From: an uncultured Anaerolineae bacterium
GTDB lineage: Bacteria; Chloroflexota; Anaerolineae; Promineifilales; Promineifilaceae
Length of the DNA: 64,000 bases
Assembly: GCA_905479495.1 (NCBI GenBank)
Contig: CAJQMR010000039.1
Span: forward strand, 78,500-142,499
Direction of reading: 5' to 3'
Made by a program: the position numbers and the translations under genes. Shown here one piece after another: positions 54,754 to 61,998 of the stretch. The first letter of the stretch is position 1; the number at the start of each line of letters is the position of its first letter. The notes beneath the pieces were generated by a model. That model saw nothing but the letters and a program-made list of their open reading frames with translations, was not told the origin of the DNA and searched no databases.

Positions 54754-54790
54754 GAGCCAGCCCTGAAATCAGACCGCTGGCTCTTTTTAA
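54754..54790 (+). terminator. Rho-independent terminator after the S9 peptidase
   Basis: GAGCCAGC (54754-54761) pairs with GCTGGCTC (54776-54783), followed by TTTTT. It closes the four-gene unit that starts at 50303. Confidence 0.9.
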
Positions 54791-54859
54791 TTCCTGTACT
54801 TAGTCATTTTGGTATGCTAAAATGCGACAACAATTATTTGTGAACAGAAGGGAATTTTC

Positions 54860-55060
54860 ATGGCAATTCTTAAAGATATGCATGTCCAATACATCACAGA
54901 CGAGTCTGGTGAACGAAGCAGCGTTATCCTGTCAATCGAGGATTTCGAGACATTGCTCGAAGATTTGGAAGATCTGGCCATCGTTGCTGAACGGCGGGAT
55001 GAACCGACTATCACCCATGAAAATTTCAAAAAAGAACTAAAAAAAGATGGCCTCCTATAA
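54860..55060 (+). CDS. Antitoxin of a RelBE/ParDE-like pair
   Basis: 66 residues. The N-terminal MHVQYITDESGERSSVIL contains beta-strand residues like Phd/YefM-type or RelB-type antitoxins. SIEDFETLLEDLEDL is the typical dimer helix, and the acidic, then basic C-terminus (ENFKKELKKDGLL) would wrap the toxin. AAGGGA lies about 8 bp upstream. It overlaps the toxin reading frame by 14 bp, the usual arrangement. The antitoxin looks intact although the toxin does not. Confidence 0.75.
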   Translation: MAILKDMHVQYITDESGERSSVILSIEDFETLLEDLEDLAIVAERRDEPTITHENFKKELKKDGLL

Positions 55061-55310
55061 GATTGAATGGAAAAATTCCGCCCGCAAAGAACTCAGAAAG
55101 CTCCCATAAGACGCTATTCAAAAGATTATAGAAAAGGTTGAGTCCTTAGCGACGAATCCACATCCACCAGGTTGCCGTAAATTGGTTGGCTCAGAGCAAA
55201 CATGGCGGATTCGCGTTGGTAACTACCGGGTTATTTACAATATTGTTTCCTCAATTCTCATCATTGAAATTGTTCGTATAGCTCATAGGAAAGATGCGTA
55301 CCCTCGCTAA
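55047..55310 (+). pseudogene. RelE/ParE-family toxin interrupted by an in-frame stop
   Basis: From ATG 55047 the frame reads MASYKIEWKNSARKELRKLP, then TAA (55107-55109), then continues uninterrupted to a second stop at 55308-55310. The second part contains the family core: GCRKLVGSEQTWRIRVGNYR, VIYNI and RIAHRKDAYPR. Total 87 codons, the normal toxin size. An A-to-T change in a Lys codon (AAA to TAA) would explain it. Typical RelE catalytic-site Arg and C-terminal HR residues remain. Either inactivated, a sequencing error, or read through. Its antitoxin is immediately upstream. Confidence 0.85.
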
Positions 55311-55369
55311 ATTTGCTCCTTCAATTTCTAATCCTTCAATTTTGAAAACTACTTGCATTGACCCATCTG

Positions 55370-56011
55370 CTATCCTAAACCTGCGTTTCTGGCCTGGATG
55401 ATGGCCTGTACCCTGTCTGTTACCTGCATTTTGCTGAAGATATTTGAAAGGTGATTTCGCACTGTTTTAATGGTGATCATTAATTCTGCCGCAATTTCCT
55501 GGTTGCTCATCCCTTGCGCCAGCAACCGCAGCACTTCTTGCTCCCGCTCCGTTAAATCTGGAAACGCATCTGAAGCAGTGGCTTTGTTACTGTTGAAAAA
55601 CGCGGTTAAGCGAAGGGCAATCGATGACCCAAACAAGGCCTCGCCACGGGCCACTGCCCGAATAACCCGCAGCATCTCTTCCTGATCAGCCCCCTTGAGC
55701 ACATAGCCCCGCGCCCCGGCGCGCATGGCGGCAAACACCGAATCATCATCTTCAAACATGGTGACCATGATGACCCCGATGTGCGGGCTTGTCTGCACAA
55801 TCCGCCGCGCCGCATCAATACCGTTAACACCCGGCATTTGAATGTCCATGAGCACCACATCTGGCTGCTGGGTTTCAGCCAGAGCAATCGCTTCCTGGCC
55901 TGATTCTGCTTCAGCCACAACGGCCGTTTCCGGCAAAGAGTCAAACAACGCCTTCAAGCCACGACGGAATAAGGTATGATCATCGGCAATGAGAATTCGA
56001 ATAGGTTCCAT
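55370..56011 (-). CDS. NarL/LuxR-type response regulator
   Basis: 213 residues. The receiver domain has the acidic pair Asp10-Asp11, phosphoacceptor Asp56 (VVLMDIQMPG), the switch Thr/Ser in GVIMVTMF, and Lys in VLKGA. The C-terminal LuxR helix-turn-helix reads LTEREQEVLRLLAQGMSNQEIA and TIKTVRNHLSNIF. It lies 12 bp downstream of the histidine kinase gene and is its partner. Target genes unknown. The ETAVV codons near residue 30 carry an ACGGCCGT palindrome. Confidence 0.95.
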   Translation of the reverse strand: MEPIRILIADDHTLFRRGLKALFDSLPETAVVAEAESGQEAIALAETQQPDVVLMDIQMPGVNGIDAARRIVQTSPHIGVIMVTMFEDDDSVFAAMRAGARGYVLKGADQEEMLRVIRAVARGEALFGSSIALRLTAFFNSNKATASDAFPDLTEREQEVLRLLAQGMSNQEIAAELMITIKTVRNHLSNIFSKMQVTDRVQAIIQARNAGLG

Positions 56012-56023
56012 TTAATTCATGAA

Positions 56024-58084
56024 TTACACAAAAGGTATGTGGACAATAATAGCTGTTCCCACGCCAACAGCCGATTCAATTTGAAAAGAACCACCTAACT
56101 CGGCCGTTCGTTCCCGCATTGCGGCCAAACCAACCCCAGCCTGATAACCAACCGGCAAACCGCAGCCATCATCGCGAATTTCTAGCCTCAGGTCAGCAGC
56201 CAGTTGCAAAGAAACCGCACAAACCTGGGCATGCGCATGGCGTACACAATTTGTCATGGCTTCCAGAACAATCCGGTAGGTAGCAACTTCCACAGCAGCG
56301 GGCAACGGAGGCAACGGGTCAGGAGCTGTTACTGTAATCTCCAAGCCGTTTATGCTGTATTGGGCCGCGTATTCACGAATTGCCGAGACCAATCCCAGTT
56401 GATCGAGTGCTGGTGGTCGCAAATCGTGAGCAACTCGACGGATGTCACTAATGGCCACTTGCAGATCACCCTTCAGCTCCGCCAATAAATCATCACTGGC
56501 TGCTGGATTGTGTGCCAACTGGTTACGAGCCGCATCTAACTTCAAATTAAGCGTCGCCAACTGTGGCCCCAGGCCATCGTGTAAATCACGGCGCAGGCGG
56601 CGGCGTTCCTCCTCACGGGTGGTGACGAGGCGTTCACGGGAAAGCTGCAAATCGGTGGTGAGTTGGGCGGCGTAAACGGCCGTTCCTGCCTGACGGGCTA
56701 CATTTCGCAGCAGCCGCATCTCCGCCGGGTTGAACCCTTCGCCCAGGCTGCGAGGCGCCACCAGCAATTGGCCAATTGTTGCAGATTGGTACAGCAACGG
56801 AAAGGTTTGCAGGGGCAGTTCGCGAACTGCCCCTACAGCGGCAACAATATTAAATTCTTCGTCTTTTTTATAGGTCAGGGCCACGTAAGGCAGCTTCAGC
56901 ATTTGGGCGATTGTTTCCACTAGGGAAGGCAGCGTTTCACCGGGAACGGCCGTATGTTCCAACTGTTTCCCCAGGGTGGCAATGACCATCATCGGATCGT
57001 CCCGTTGACCATACATCAAGCGATTGACACTGCCCTGCAATCGTCGCCGCAGGGGATCAAACGTAACAGCCACCAATCCAGTCACAAACACTGCCAGCAG
57101 CAAATTACTGTTGCCATGAAACAATAACCCTGTCGCCCCCACAACCAGCACATAAAATAGCAAAATAACGGCCGTCATACCACCATAAACTAAGGTACGA
57201 TTCAGCAAAATATCCATCTGCCACAGCCGATAGCGCAGCACCGATACGCCAATCGTCAGCGGAATCAGCGTCGCCCCCACTAAAAATAGATGCAAAGAAA
57301 TAAAATGCCCCCAGGCCGCATTGAAAAACCAGCTTGAGAACAATCTTTCTACAAATGGGAGCAGTACAAAAGTTGTCATTGCCAGCAGCACCAGCCGGGT
57401 CTGCTGCTTTTGCATTAACGTGGCGCTGCGCCATTTAATGACCTGGCTGATTAAGCCAACAAAGGCAACCAAAAGAAGACAAAACACAAATAGAATCCAA
57501 GATACTTCCTCTGAGAAGCCTAGAAGATTCTCCAAACCGGCAAAGAAAAAAAGTGAGGCGGCTGCACCTACCACTCCTGCCAGGCCAATCCAGCGCGGCG
57601 TAAAACGGCCGTCTGGAAACAAATAAAACAGCAGAAAAAAGCAGATTGCAAACAGGGTCGGTGCCAGCCATTCAATTGCGGGGAAAATTGCCAGCAGCCC
57701 GGCAGGAAAACGCCAGCGATCCACATCACTTTGGAAGGCAAACAGAAAGGACATCATGAGCAGCGTGGCGGAGATGTACAGCACCAACCAATCATTACGT
57801 TTACGCCAGGCAAGGTAGACGGCCGTTCCCCAAAACACCGCCACCGCCACCATGCGCAAAACCAAAATATAAGTCACAAAATCAGCATAGGTGGAGAAAA
57901 TTGTAGCAGCGGCAGGACGCGCCTCAAGCACCTGCCATTCGTAATATTGCACATCAAACACAGCGTAGGGCAGGCTGGCAGCAAACAGGCTCAATGTCAG
58001 GAGGAATACGGCCGTCCAGCCCAGGCGGGCCAGCAGCACGTGGTGACGATGAAGTTGCGTACGAAATATTGTCAATGTGGTCAT
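56024..58084 (-). CDS. Membrane sensor histidine kinase, HisKA_3 type
   Basis: 686 residues. The N-terminal half has about ten helices (TAVFLLTLSLFAASLPYAVF onward), probably the sensor, with no large extracellular domain. A GAF-like region lies at about 370-480. The dimerisation/phosphoacceptor helix REEERRRLRRDLHDGLGPQ has His near residue 501. The ATPase domain shows EAMTNCVRHAHA, RDDGCGLP and GVGLAAMRER. It forms a two-gene operon with the downstream NarL-type regulator. Resembles the degS/liaS-like kinases of Chloroflexota; the signal is unknown. Confidence 0.92.
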   Translation of the reverse strand: MTTLTIFRTQLHRHHVLLARLGWTAVFLLTLSLFAASLPYAVFDVQYYEWQVLEARPAAATIFSTYADFVTYILVLRMVAVAVFWGTAVYLAWRKRNDWLVLYISATLLMMSFLFAFQSDVDRWRFPAGLLAIFPAIEWLAPTLFAICFFLLFYLFPDGRFTPRWIGLAGVVGAAASLFFFAGLENLLGFSEEVSWILFVFCLLLVAFVGLISQVIKWRSATLMQKQQTRLVLLAMTTFVLLPFVERLFSSWFFNAAWGHFISLHLFLVGATLIPLTIGVSVLRYRLWQMDILLNRTLVYGGMTAVILLFYVLVVGATGLLFHGNSNLLLAVFVTGLVAVTFDPLRRRLQGSVNRLMYGQRDDPMMVIATLGKQLEHTAVPGETLPSLVETIAQMLKLPYVALTYKKDEEFNIVAAVGAVRELPLQTFPLLYQSATIGQLLVAPRSLGEGFNPAEMRLLRNVARQAGTAVYAAQLTTDLQLSRERLVTTREEERRRLRRDLHDGLGPQLATLNLKLDAARNQLAHNPAASDDLLAELKGDLQVAISDIRRVAHDLRPPALDQLGLVSAIREYAAQYSINGLEITVTAPDPLPPLPAAVEVATYRIVLEAMTNCVRHAHAQVCAVSLQLAADLRLEIRDDGCGLPVGYQAGVGLAAMRERTAELGGSFQIESAVGVGTAIIVHIPFV

Positions 58085-58087
58085 ATA

Positions 58088-58677
58088 TTATTCGGCAGCT
58101 AGCGTTGTTGCTGCCTCAGATTCTATCACGAGTTGGTATTTACTCATGAGCAATAGCCAACCAATCAGGTTTGCTAAAACGGTTGCGGTCATAAAGGGAG
58201 AGTCGAGATAAATGAAGGCGATAATATCTATCGGCAGGGCTAACAGTAAACTGATGGCAACCCAGCGTGGCCAGCGGCCAGACCGCCACACGGCCGTTCC
58301 CACTACCATCGCCCCAATATCCAACAGCCGCCTACACCCACAATTGAAAACGCCGTTTGGCGCAAATTGTCAGCGCCATAAGGCAGATCGCTGTAGAGCC
58401 AAAATTCGGCTGCCGTGCCAGCGGCAATTGTGAGAACACCAATAAGTGCCAATAAAGCTGCCCAACGGCCGTATCCCAATAACAGCCGGCAAACGCCTAT
58501 CCAACCCGCTGCCATAAGCAGTAGTACACCAGCCATCAACCGATTCAGCAGTTCATATCTTTCGTAAACGGCCGTTCCGGGCGCACCCCACCCCGTTTGG
58601 TAAAATGCGATGAGGAGGGGAACGGCCGTAATCCCAGCCAACAAACTTAAAATACCTAAAAAATGTGTTTGTTTCAT
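58088..58677 (-). pseudogene. Membrane protein gene split by a frameshift
   Basis: From ATG 58677 the first frame gives a multi-helix protein (THFLGILSLLAGITAVPLLI) up to QTAFSIVGVGGCWILGRW and a stop near 58303. The downstream part, in another frame, continues with LLDIGAMVVGTAVWRSGRW and two more helices to 58088. Shifting one base at about 58320-58330 (GGCGG-CTG) joins them into a single protein of about 197 residues with six or more helices. It resembles DUF4386-like or other small polytopic proteins; family not certain. Either a real mutation, a sequencing error, or programmed shifting. Sits between the kinase and the amidohydrolase on the same strand. Confidence 0.65.
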
Positions 58678-58680
58678 CAA

Positions 58681-60042
58681 TTAGTGCAACCTCTCACAAA
58701 TTGTTTCTGATAAGCCGCAAACTTCCACACGCCCCCCTACCATTGTCAGTAAAACATCCATTTCCAACAGGGATTCCGGCGAGGTGGTCAACGGATCTTT
58801 GGATACTAAAATCAAATCGGCATACTTACCTACTTCCAAACTACCCACCTCTTCGTCCCGGAAAAGGGCATAGGCAGCGTTAATGGTCATCATGCGCAAT
58901 GCTTCTTCGACGGTAATGGCATGAGCCTGATGCCATGCCGGTGCGGGGCAAACGGTGCCGTCGGCAGCTACGTCGGCGCGGGTGATCAGGCTGTAGAGGT
59001 CGTCTAACGGCCGTATCCGCCCAAAAAACGGATCATCCCCATGCCAGGCCACCGGCAAACCAGGATTCGCGTCCACCAATTCCCGGTACGGCCACTCCCA
59101 CGCCTGGTATTCTGGCGGTGGCGGCGGGCCAAACGGATTACACGATGGATAAAGACCAAAAACCACTGGAAGAATGCCAAGCTCACCATAGCGCGGCAGC
59201 AAATCGGGGCGAATGACGCTGTTGTGTTCGATGCGGTGGCGATAGCTGTTGGGCTGCCCATCCAGGGCAAAAGCGATAGCGTTTTGCGCCTGCTCCACGG
59301 CACGGTCGCCAATGGCGTGGATGGCAACTTGATACCCGGCACTCTGTGCCGCCAGCACCATCTCATTCAGCGCCGCCTGGGTGTGGAACAGATCGCCCAA
59401 GCCCTCGCCTGGCGTCAGCTCATAGCTTAGAGCCGGGCGTCCACACGTACCACCATCAGCGAACATTTTAACGCCGCCGATGCGCAGCATTTCGCCAGAA
59501 TTACGCGTGACTGGATGCTCTGCATACCAGTCGCCCAAGACTTCTCCACAATTGTCTGTCATCACCAAATAGAGGCTGGTGCGCAGGCGCAACCCTGGGG
59601 CAAATGCCTCAATCTCCCTGAAAAAACCTTCATCGACGTACATATCGCCAATGGTGGTGATGCCGTTTTCCAAAGCTACCTGCTGCACTTCCGCCAGGCT
59701 CATGTCGAAAGATTGTTCGGCGTCGTTGAAAAGGTGGGTATGGGCATCGACAAAACCGGGCATGATGGTACGGCCGTCTAAATCCAGCAAAACTGTATCG
59801 GCGTGTTGTTGGGCCAGCACGTCTTCATTGCTGCCAACGGCCGTAATCATCTCGCCGGTAATCTCTATCGCCTCAGCCACAGTCATCGTCTCGTCTATGG
59901 TTAAAATTGTGCTGTTGTACAAGATAATGTGCTGATTGGGTGACACGGTGGGCAGCGGTTCGGGTGGCTTAGAGCCGGTGCAGGAAACGGCCGTTATGAT
60001 CATCATAAACGCACCCACAAAAAGCTTAAACTTTCGCATCAT
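58681..60042 (-). CDS. Amidohydrolase family 3 lipoprotein
   Basis: 453 residues. The N-terminus FKLFVGAFMMIITAVSCTG is a signal peptide with a lipobox-like Cys, so the enzyme is probably exported and lipid-anchored. The amidohydrolase_3 domain has the metal pair VDAHTHLF, the HAIGDRAVEQA motif and RIEHNSV. The C-terminal composite sheet has GSLEVGKYADLILVSKDP. At 453 residues it is shorter than most YtcJ-like relatives (about 550). The substrate is unknown; a carbamate or cyclic amide hydrolase is typical. AAGGGG precedes the start. The split membrane gene begins 3 bp downstream. Confidence 0.85.
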   Translation of the reverse strand: MMRKFKLFVGAFMMIITAVSCTGSKPPEPLPTVSPNQHIILYNSTILTIDETMTVAEAIEITGEMITAVGSNEDVLAQQHADTVLLDLDGRTIMPGFVDAHTHLFNDAEQSFDMSLAEVQQVALENGITTIGDMYVDEGFFREIEAFAPGLRLRTSLYLVMTDNCGEVLGDWYAEHPVTRNSGEMLRIGGVKMFADGGTCGRPALSYELTPGEGLGDLFHTQAALNEMVLAAQSAGYQVAIHAIGDRAVEQAQNAIAFALDGQPNSYRHRIEHNSVIRPDLLPRYGELGILPVVFGLYPSCNPFGPPPPPEYQAWEWPYRELVDANPGLPVAWHGDDPFFGRIRPLDDLYSLITRADVAADGTVCPAPAWHQAHAITVEEALRMMTINAAYALFRDEEVGSLEVGKYADLILVSKDPLTTSPESLLEMDVLLTMVGGRVEVCGLSETICERLH

Positions 60043-60108
60043 TTTTCCCCTTAATTTGTGTGCAGGCAGAGTGGTTCAAACTGCGAGATTGAACCACTCT
60101 ATTTCAAA

Positions 60109-60714
60109 CTATACGGCGACGGCCGTTTCCCCACTTTTCATTAGCCACACCATGCCCACACCGGAAATAACGGCCGTTAACAAAGCAACAGCCCCAATCG
60201 ACAGCCATTCACGACCCTCGCCACTCATCGGCAGGCCGACGGCAAAACCAATCAGAAACGCAACAATAGAGATGGGAACCCATAATTGTGCCTGGGCCAC
60301 ATATGGCTTCAACATCTGCCGCTGCACCAAACCAATCGGTAAACCCACAGATAAAGCAATCATCACGCCAGCAGCGATTTCAGGTATGTTATCCGCATCA
60401 AACATGCTGAATATCAGTGTAAATCCCAGCGCCGCACCTACCGCGCCAGCCAGTACTGTTTGCCCTAACCAACGCATCAATGGAATACCTATATGGCGTA
60501 ACACAAACGCTTGACCTATACCAAAGCCCAGCCCCAACAATCCACCAAAAATTGCCCCCACAACAAGAGCCATGGCCACATCCCCCCAGGCTGCCTGCAC
60601 CGCCTCGCCCACGGACCACATGGATATAAACGCACCCATTGTTGCCAAAATCATTGTGATGGTTACGGCCGTTACCCACTGCACCAAAAAAGTTCCCTTA
60701 TTCAATTTCGTCAT
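60109..60714 (-). CDS. Polytopic membrane protein of unknown function
   Basis: 201 residues with five or six helices; Gly-rich hydrophobic segments such as VVGAIFGGLLGLGFGIGQAF and GAVGAALGFTLIF. RHIGIPLMRWLGQT and the repeated LSVGLPIGLVQRQML look like two similar halves, suggesting an internal duplication. No family recognised with confidence. A perfect GGAGGTT ribosome site fixes ATG 60714. The final codons (ETAVAV) contain an ACGGCCGT palindrome almost at the stop. Confidence 0.7.
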   Translation of the reverse strand: MTKLNKGTFLVQWVTAVTITMILATMGAFISMWSVGEAVQAAWGDVAMALVVGAIFGGLLGLGFGIGQAFVLRHIGIPLMRWLGQTVLAGAVGAALGFTLIFSMFDADNIPEIAAGVMIALSVGLPIGLVQRQMLKPYVAQAQLWVPISIVAFLIGFAVGLPMSGEGREWLSIGAVALLTAVISGVGMVWLMKSGETAVAV

Positions 60715-60825
60715 GTTAACCTCCAATAGTCGATTTCAAGATGGTGTCACTCTACACCGCCGTCTGTCCCGCTGTCATGAGGCGGCCGTCCCGACCTGGT
60801 CGGGAACTTTCGGCCCAGGACTAAC

Positions 60826-60865
60826 GCAAAACGAGAGGTCTGCGCGGTGGCACAGACCTCTCGTT
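60826..60865 (-). terminator. Terminator after the DinB gene
   Basis: A 13-bp perfect stem AACGAGAGGTCTG (60830-60842) / CAGACCTCTCGTT (60853-60865), followed on the minus strand by TTTT. It lies 28 bp past the DinB stop. A second GTCCCGAC/GTCGGGAC-like hairpin is at about 60788-60804. Confidence 0.8.
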
Positions 60866-60893
60866 CAGCAAGCTTTCTGAGATTTGTTTGACT

Positions 60894-61403
60894 TTAGGGT
60901 AGGTCTGGTTGATAAACGGCCGTTTCCATACTCCCCACAAACTGCGGCAAATCATCATGCCCCAACTGCTGGCGCACGGCATGGGCTTCACCCGTGTGGA
61001 ACCAGTAATGGTAAATATTGCGCAGCAGCATCGTGCCGACTGTTTCACGGGACTTGGTTTCACCCTGTATAAGATGGGTCGTTAACTGCTCTGCTGCAAC
61101 TGTTTCCAGATATTCATCAGCGACGGCAGTGATTGCCTGCCACACTTGCCACATCTCAGCCAGTGGTGGTGTTGTGGCCGGACGGCCCGTGCCTACCAAT
61201 TCGTACAAATTTGGCTGCACCGCCTTCCCTTGCGCTAGATAAACCCAGTAAAACTGCTCCTGGTTGGCCAAATGGCCAATCATCCAGCTAATGCTGTTGA
61301 TGGGCAGCAAACGCGTTTGCGCATCTTCATCAGAAAGTCCTTCCAGGCAGCGCCTAAATTCGCTGCGAGCAAAATGGAGTTGGGTAACCAGTGGATGTGT
61401 CAT
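60894..61403 (-). CDS. DinB-family protein
   Basis: 169-residue four-helix-bundle protein of the DinB/YfiT superfamily. Metal His residues fit the usual triad: one in helix 2 (MIGHLANQEQFYW) and two in the last helix (YHYWFHTGEAHAVRQQLGH). These proteins are often thiol-dependent transferases or stress proteins; substrate unknown. The start is ATG 61403; the open frame runs further upstream through the divergent promoter region and the next gene and is not real there. A well-formed terminator follows. Confidence 0.85.
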   Translation of the reverse strand: MTHPLVTQLHFARSEFRRCLEGLSDEDAQTRLLPINSISWMIGHLANQEQFYWVYLAQGKAVQPNLYELVGTGRPATTPPLAEMWQVWQAITAVADEYLETVAAEQLTTHLIQGETKSRETVGTMLLRNIYHYWFHTGEAHAVRQQLGHDDLPQFVGSMETAVYQPDLP

Positions 61404-61479
61404 AGATGAAATGATAAACGAACGGCCGTATCCTGCCAACGCCAAATCCTGAGGGTAAAATGATGCTAAAATAAACCGC

Positions 61480-61953
61480 ATGAACCCCAAATCAATCCGA
61501 TGGCTTGTTACATTTTTGCTCGTCAGCGGCGGCATTTTTGTTTTTCTTATGTTGCGCTTTGGCGCAGAAAGGCGCGATTGGCTAGACAGCAGCAGTTGGC
61601 AGCGCGTGACCACCCGTGACTTTACCATTCAACCCAAAAACAGCAGCGTGCACTACCGCTACATCGTTAACGACCAAGAATACGAAGGGGACCGCATCTA
61701 CTTTTTTGTCCTGGCCCCTTTCCAGGATGACCGCGTGCTGGGCTGGATCAATACCAATCGCAACGCCACCGAACTCATCGTACATTACGATCCCGATGCA
61801 CCGGAGCGTTCGGTGCTGGTCCGCAGCGGCCTGGAAGACCCGTGGTTTTTGCAATTCCCCATCATTTGCGGCTTCGCCGGATTAGTTATCTTGCTCCCGC
61901 TGCTCTTTTTTGGCTCGCTGTGGCGCTGGCTGCGGCGGCAGTTCCCAAATTGA
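61480..61953 (+). CDS. DUF3592-like membrane protein
   Basis: 157 residues. One N-terminal helix (WLVTFLLVSGGIFVFLMLRF), a middle beta-rich domain with VHYRYIVNDQEYEGDRIYFF and ELIVHYDPDAPERSVL, then a C-terminal helix (IICGFAGLVILLPLLFFGSL) and a basic tail. The YxVxGxxYxGxxI / VxYxPxxPxxSVL pattern is that of DUF3592 proteins. The central domain would lie outside the membrane. Function unknown. Divergent from the DinB gene with a 76-bp gap, which contains one of the few intergenic ACGGCCGT copies (61422-61429). Confidence 0.8.
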   Translation: MNPKSIRWLVTFLLVSGGIFVFLMLRFGAERRDWLDSSSWQRVTTRDFTIQPKNSSVHYRYIVNDQEYEGDRIYFFVLAPFQDDRVLGWINTNRNATELIVHYDPDAPERSVLVRSGLEDPWFLQFPIICGFAGLVILLPLLFFGSLWRWLRRQFPN

Positions 61954-61998
61954 GCCGCGTTAGGTAAAATCAGAGCATCCGTTAAAAAGGAGCTATGA

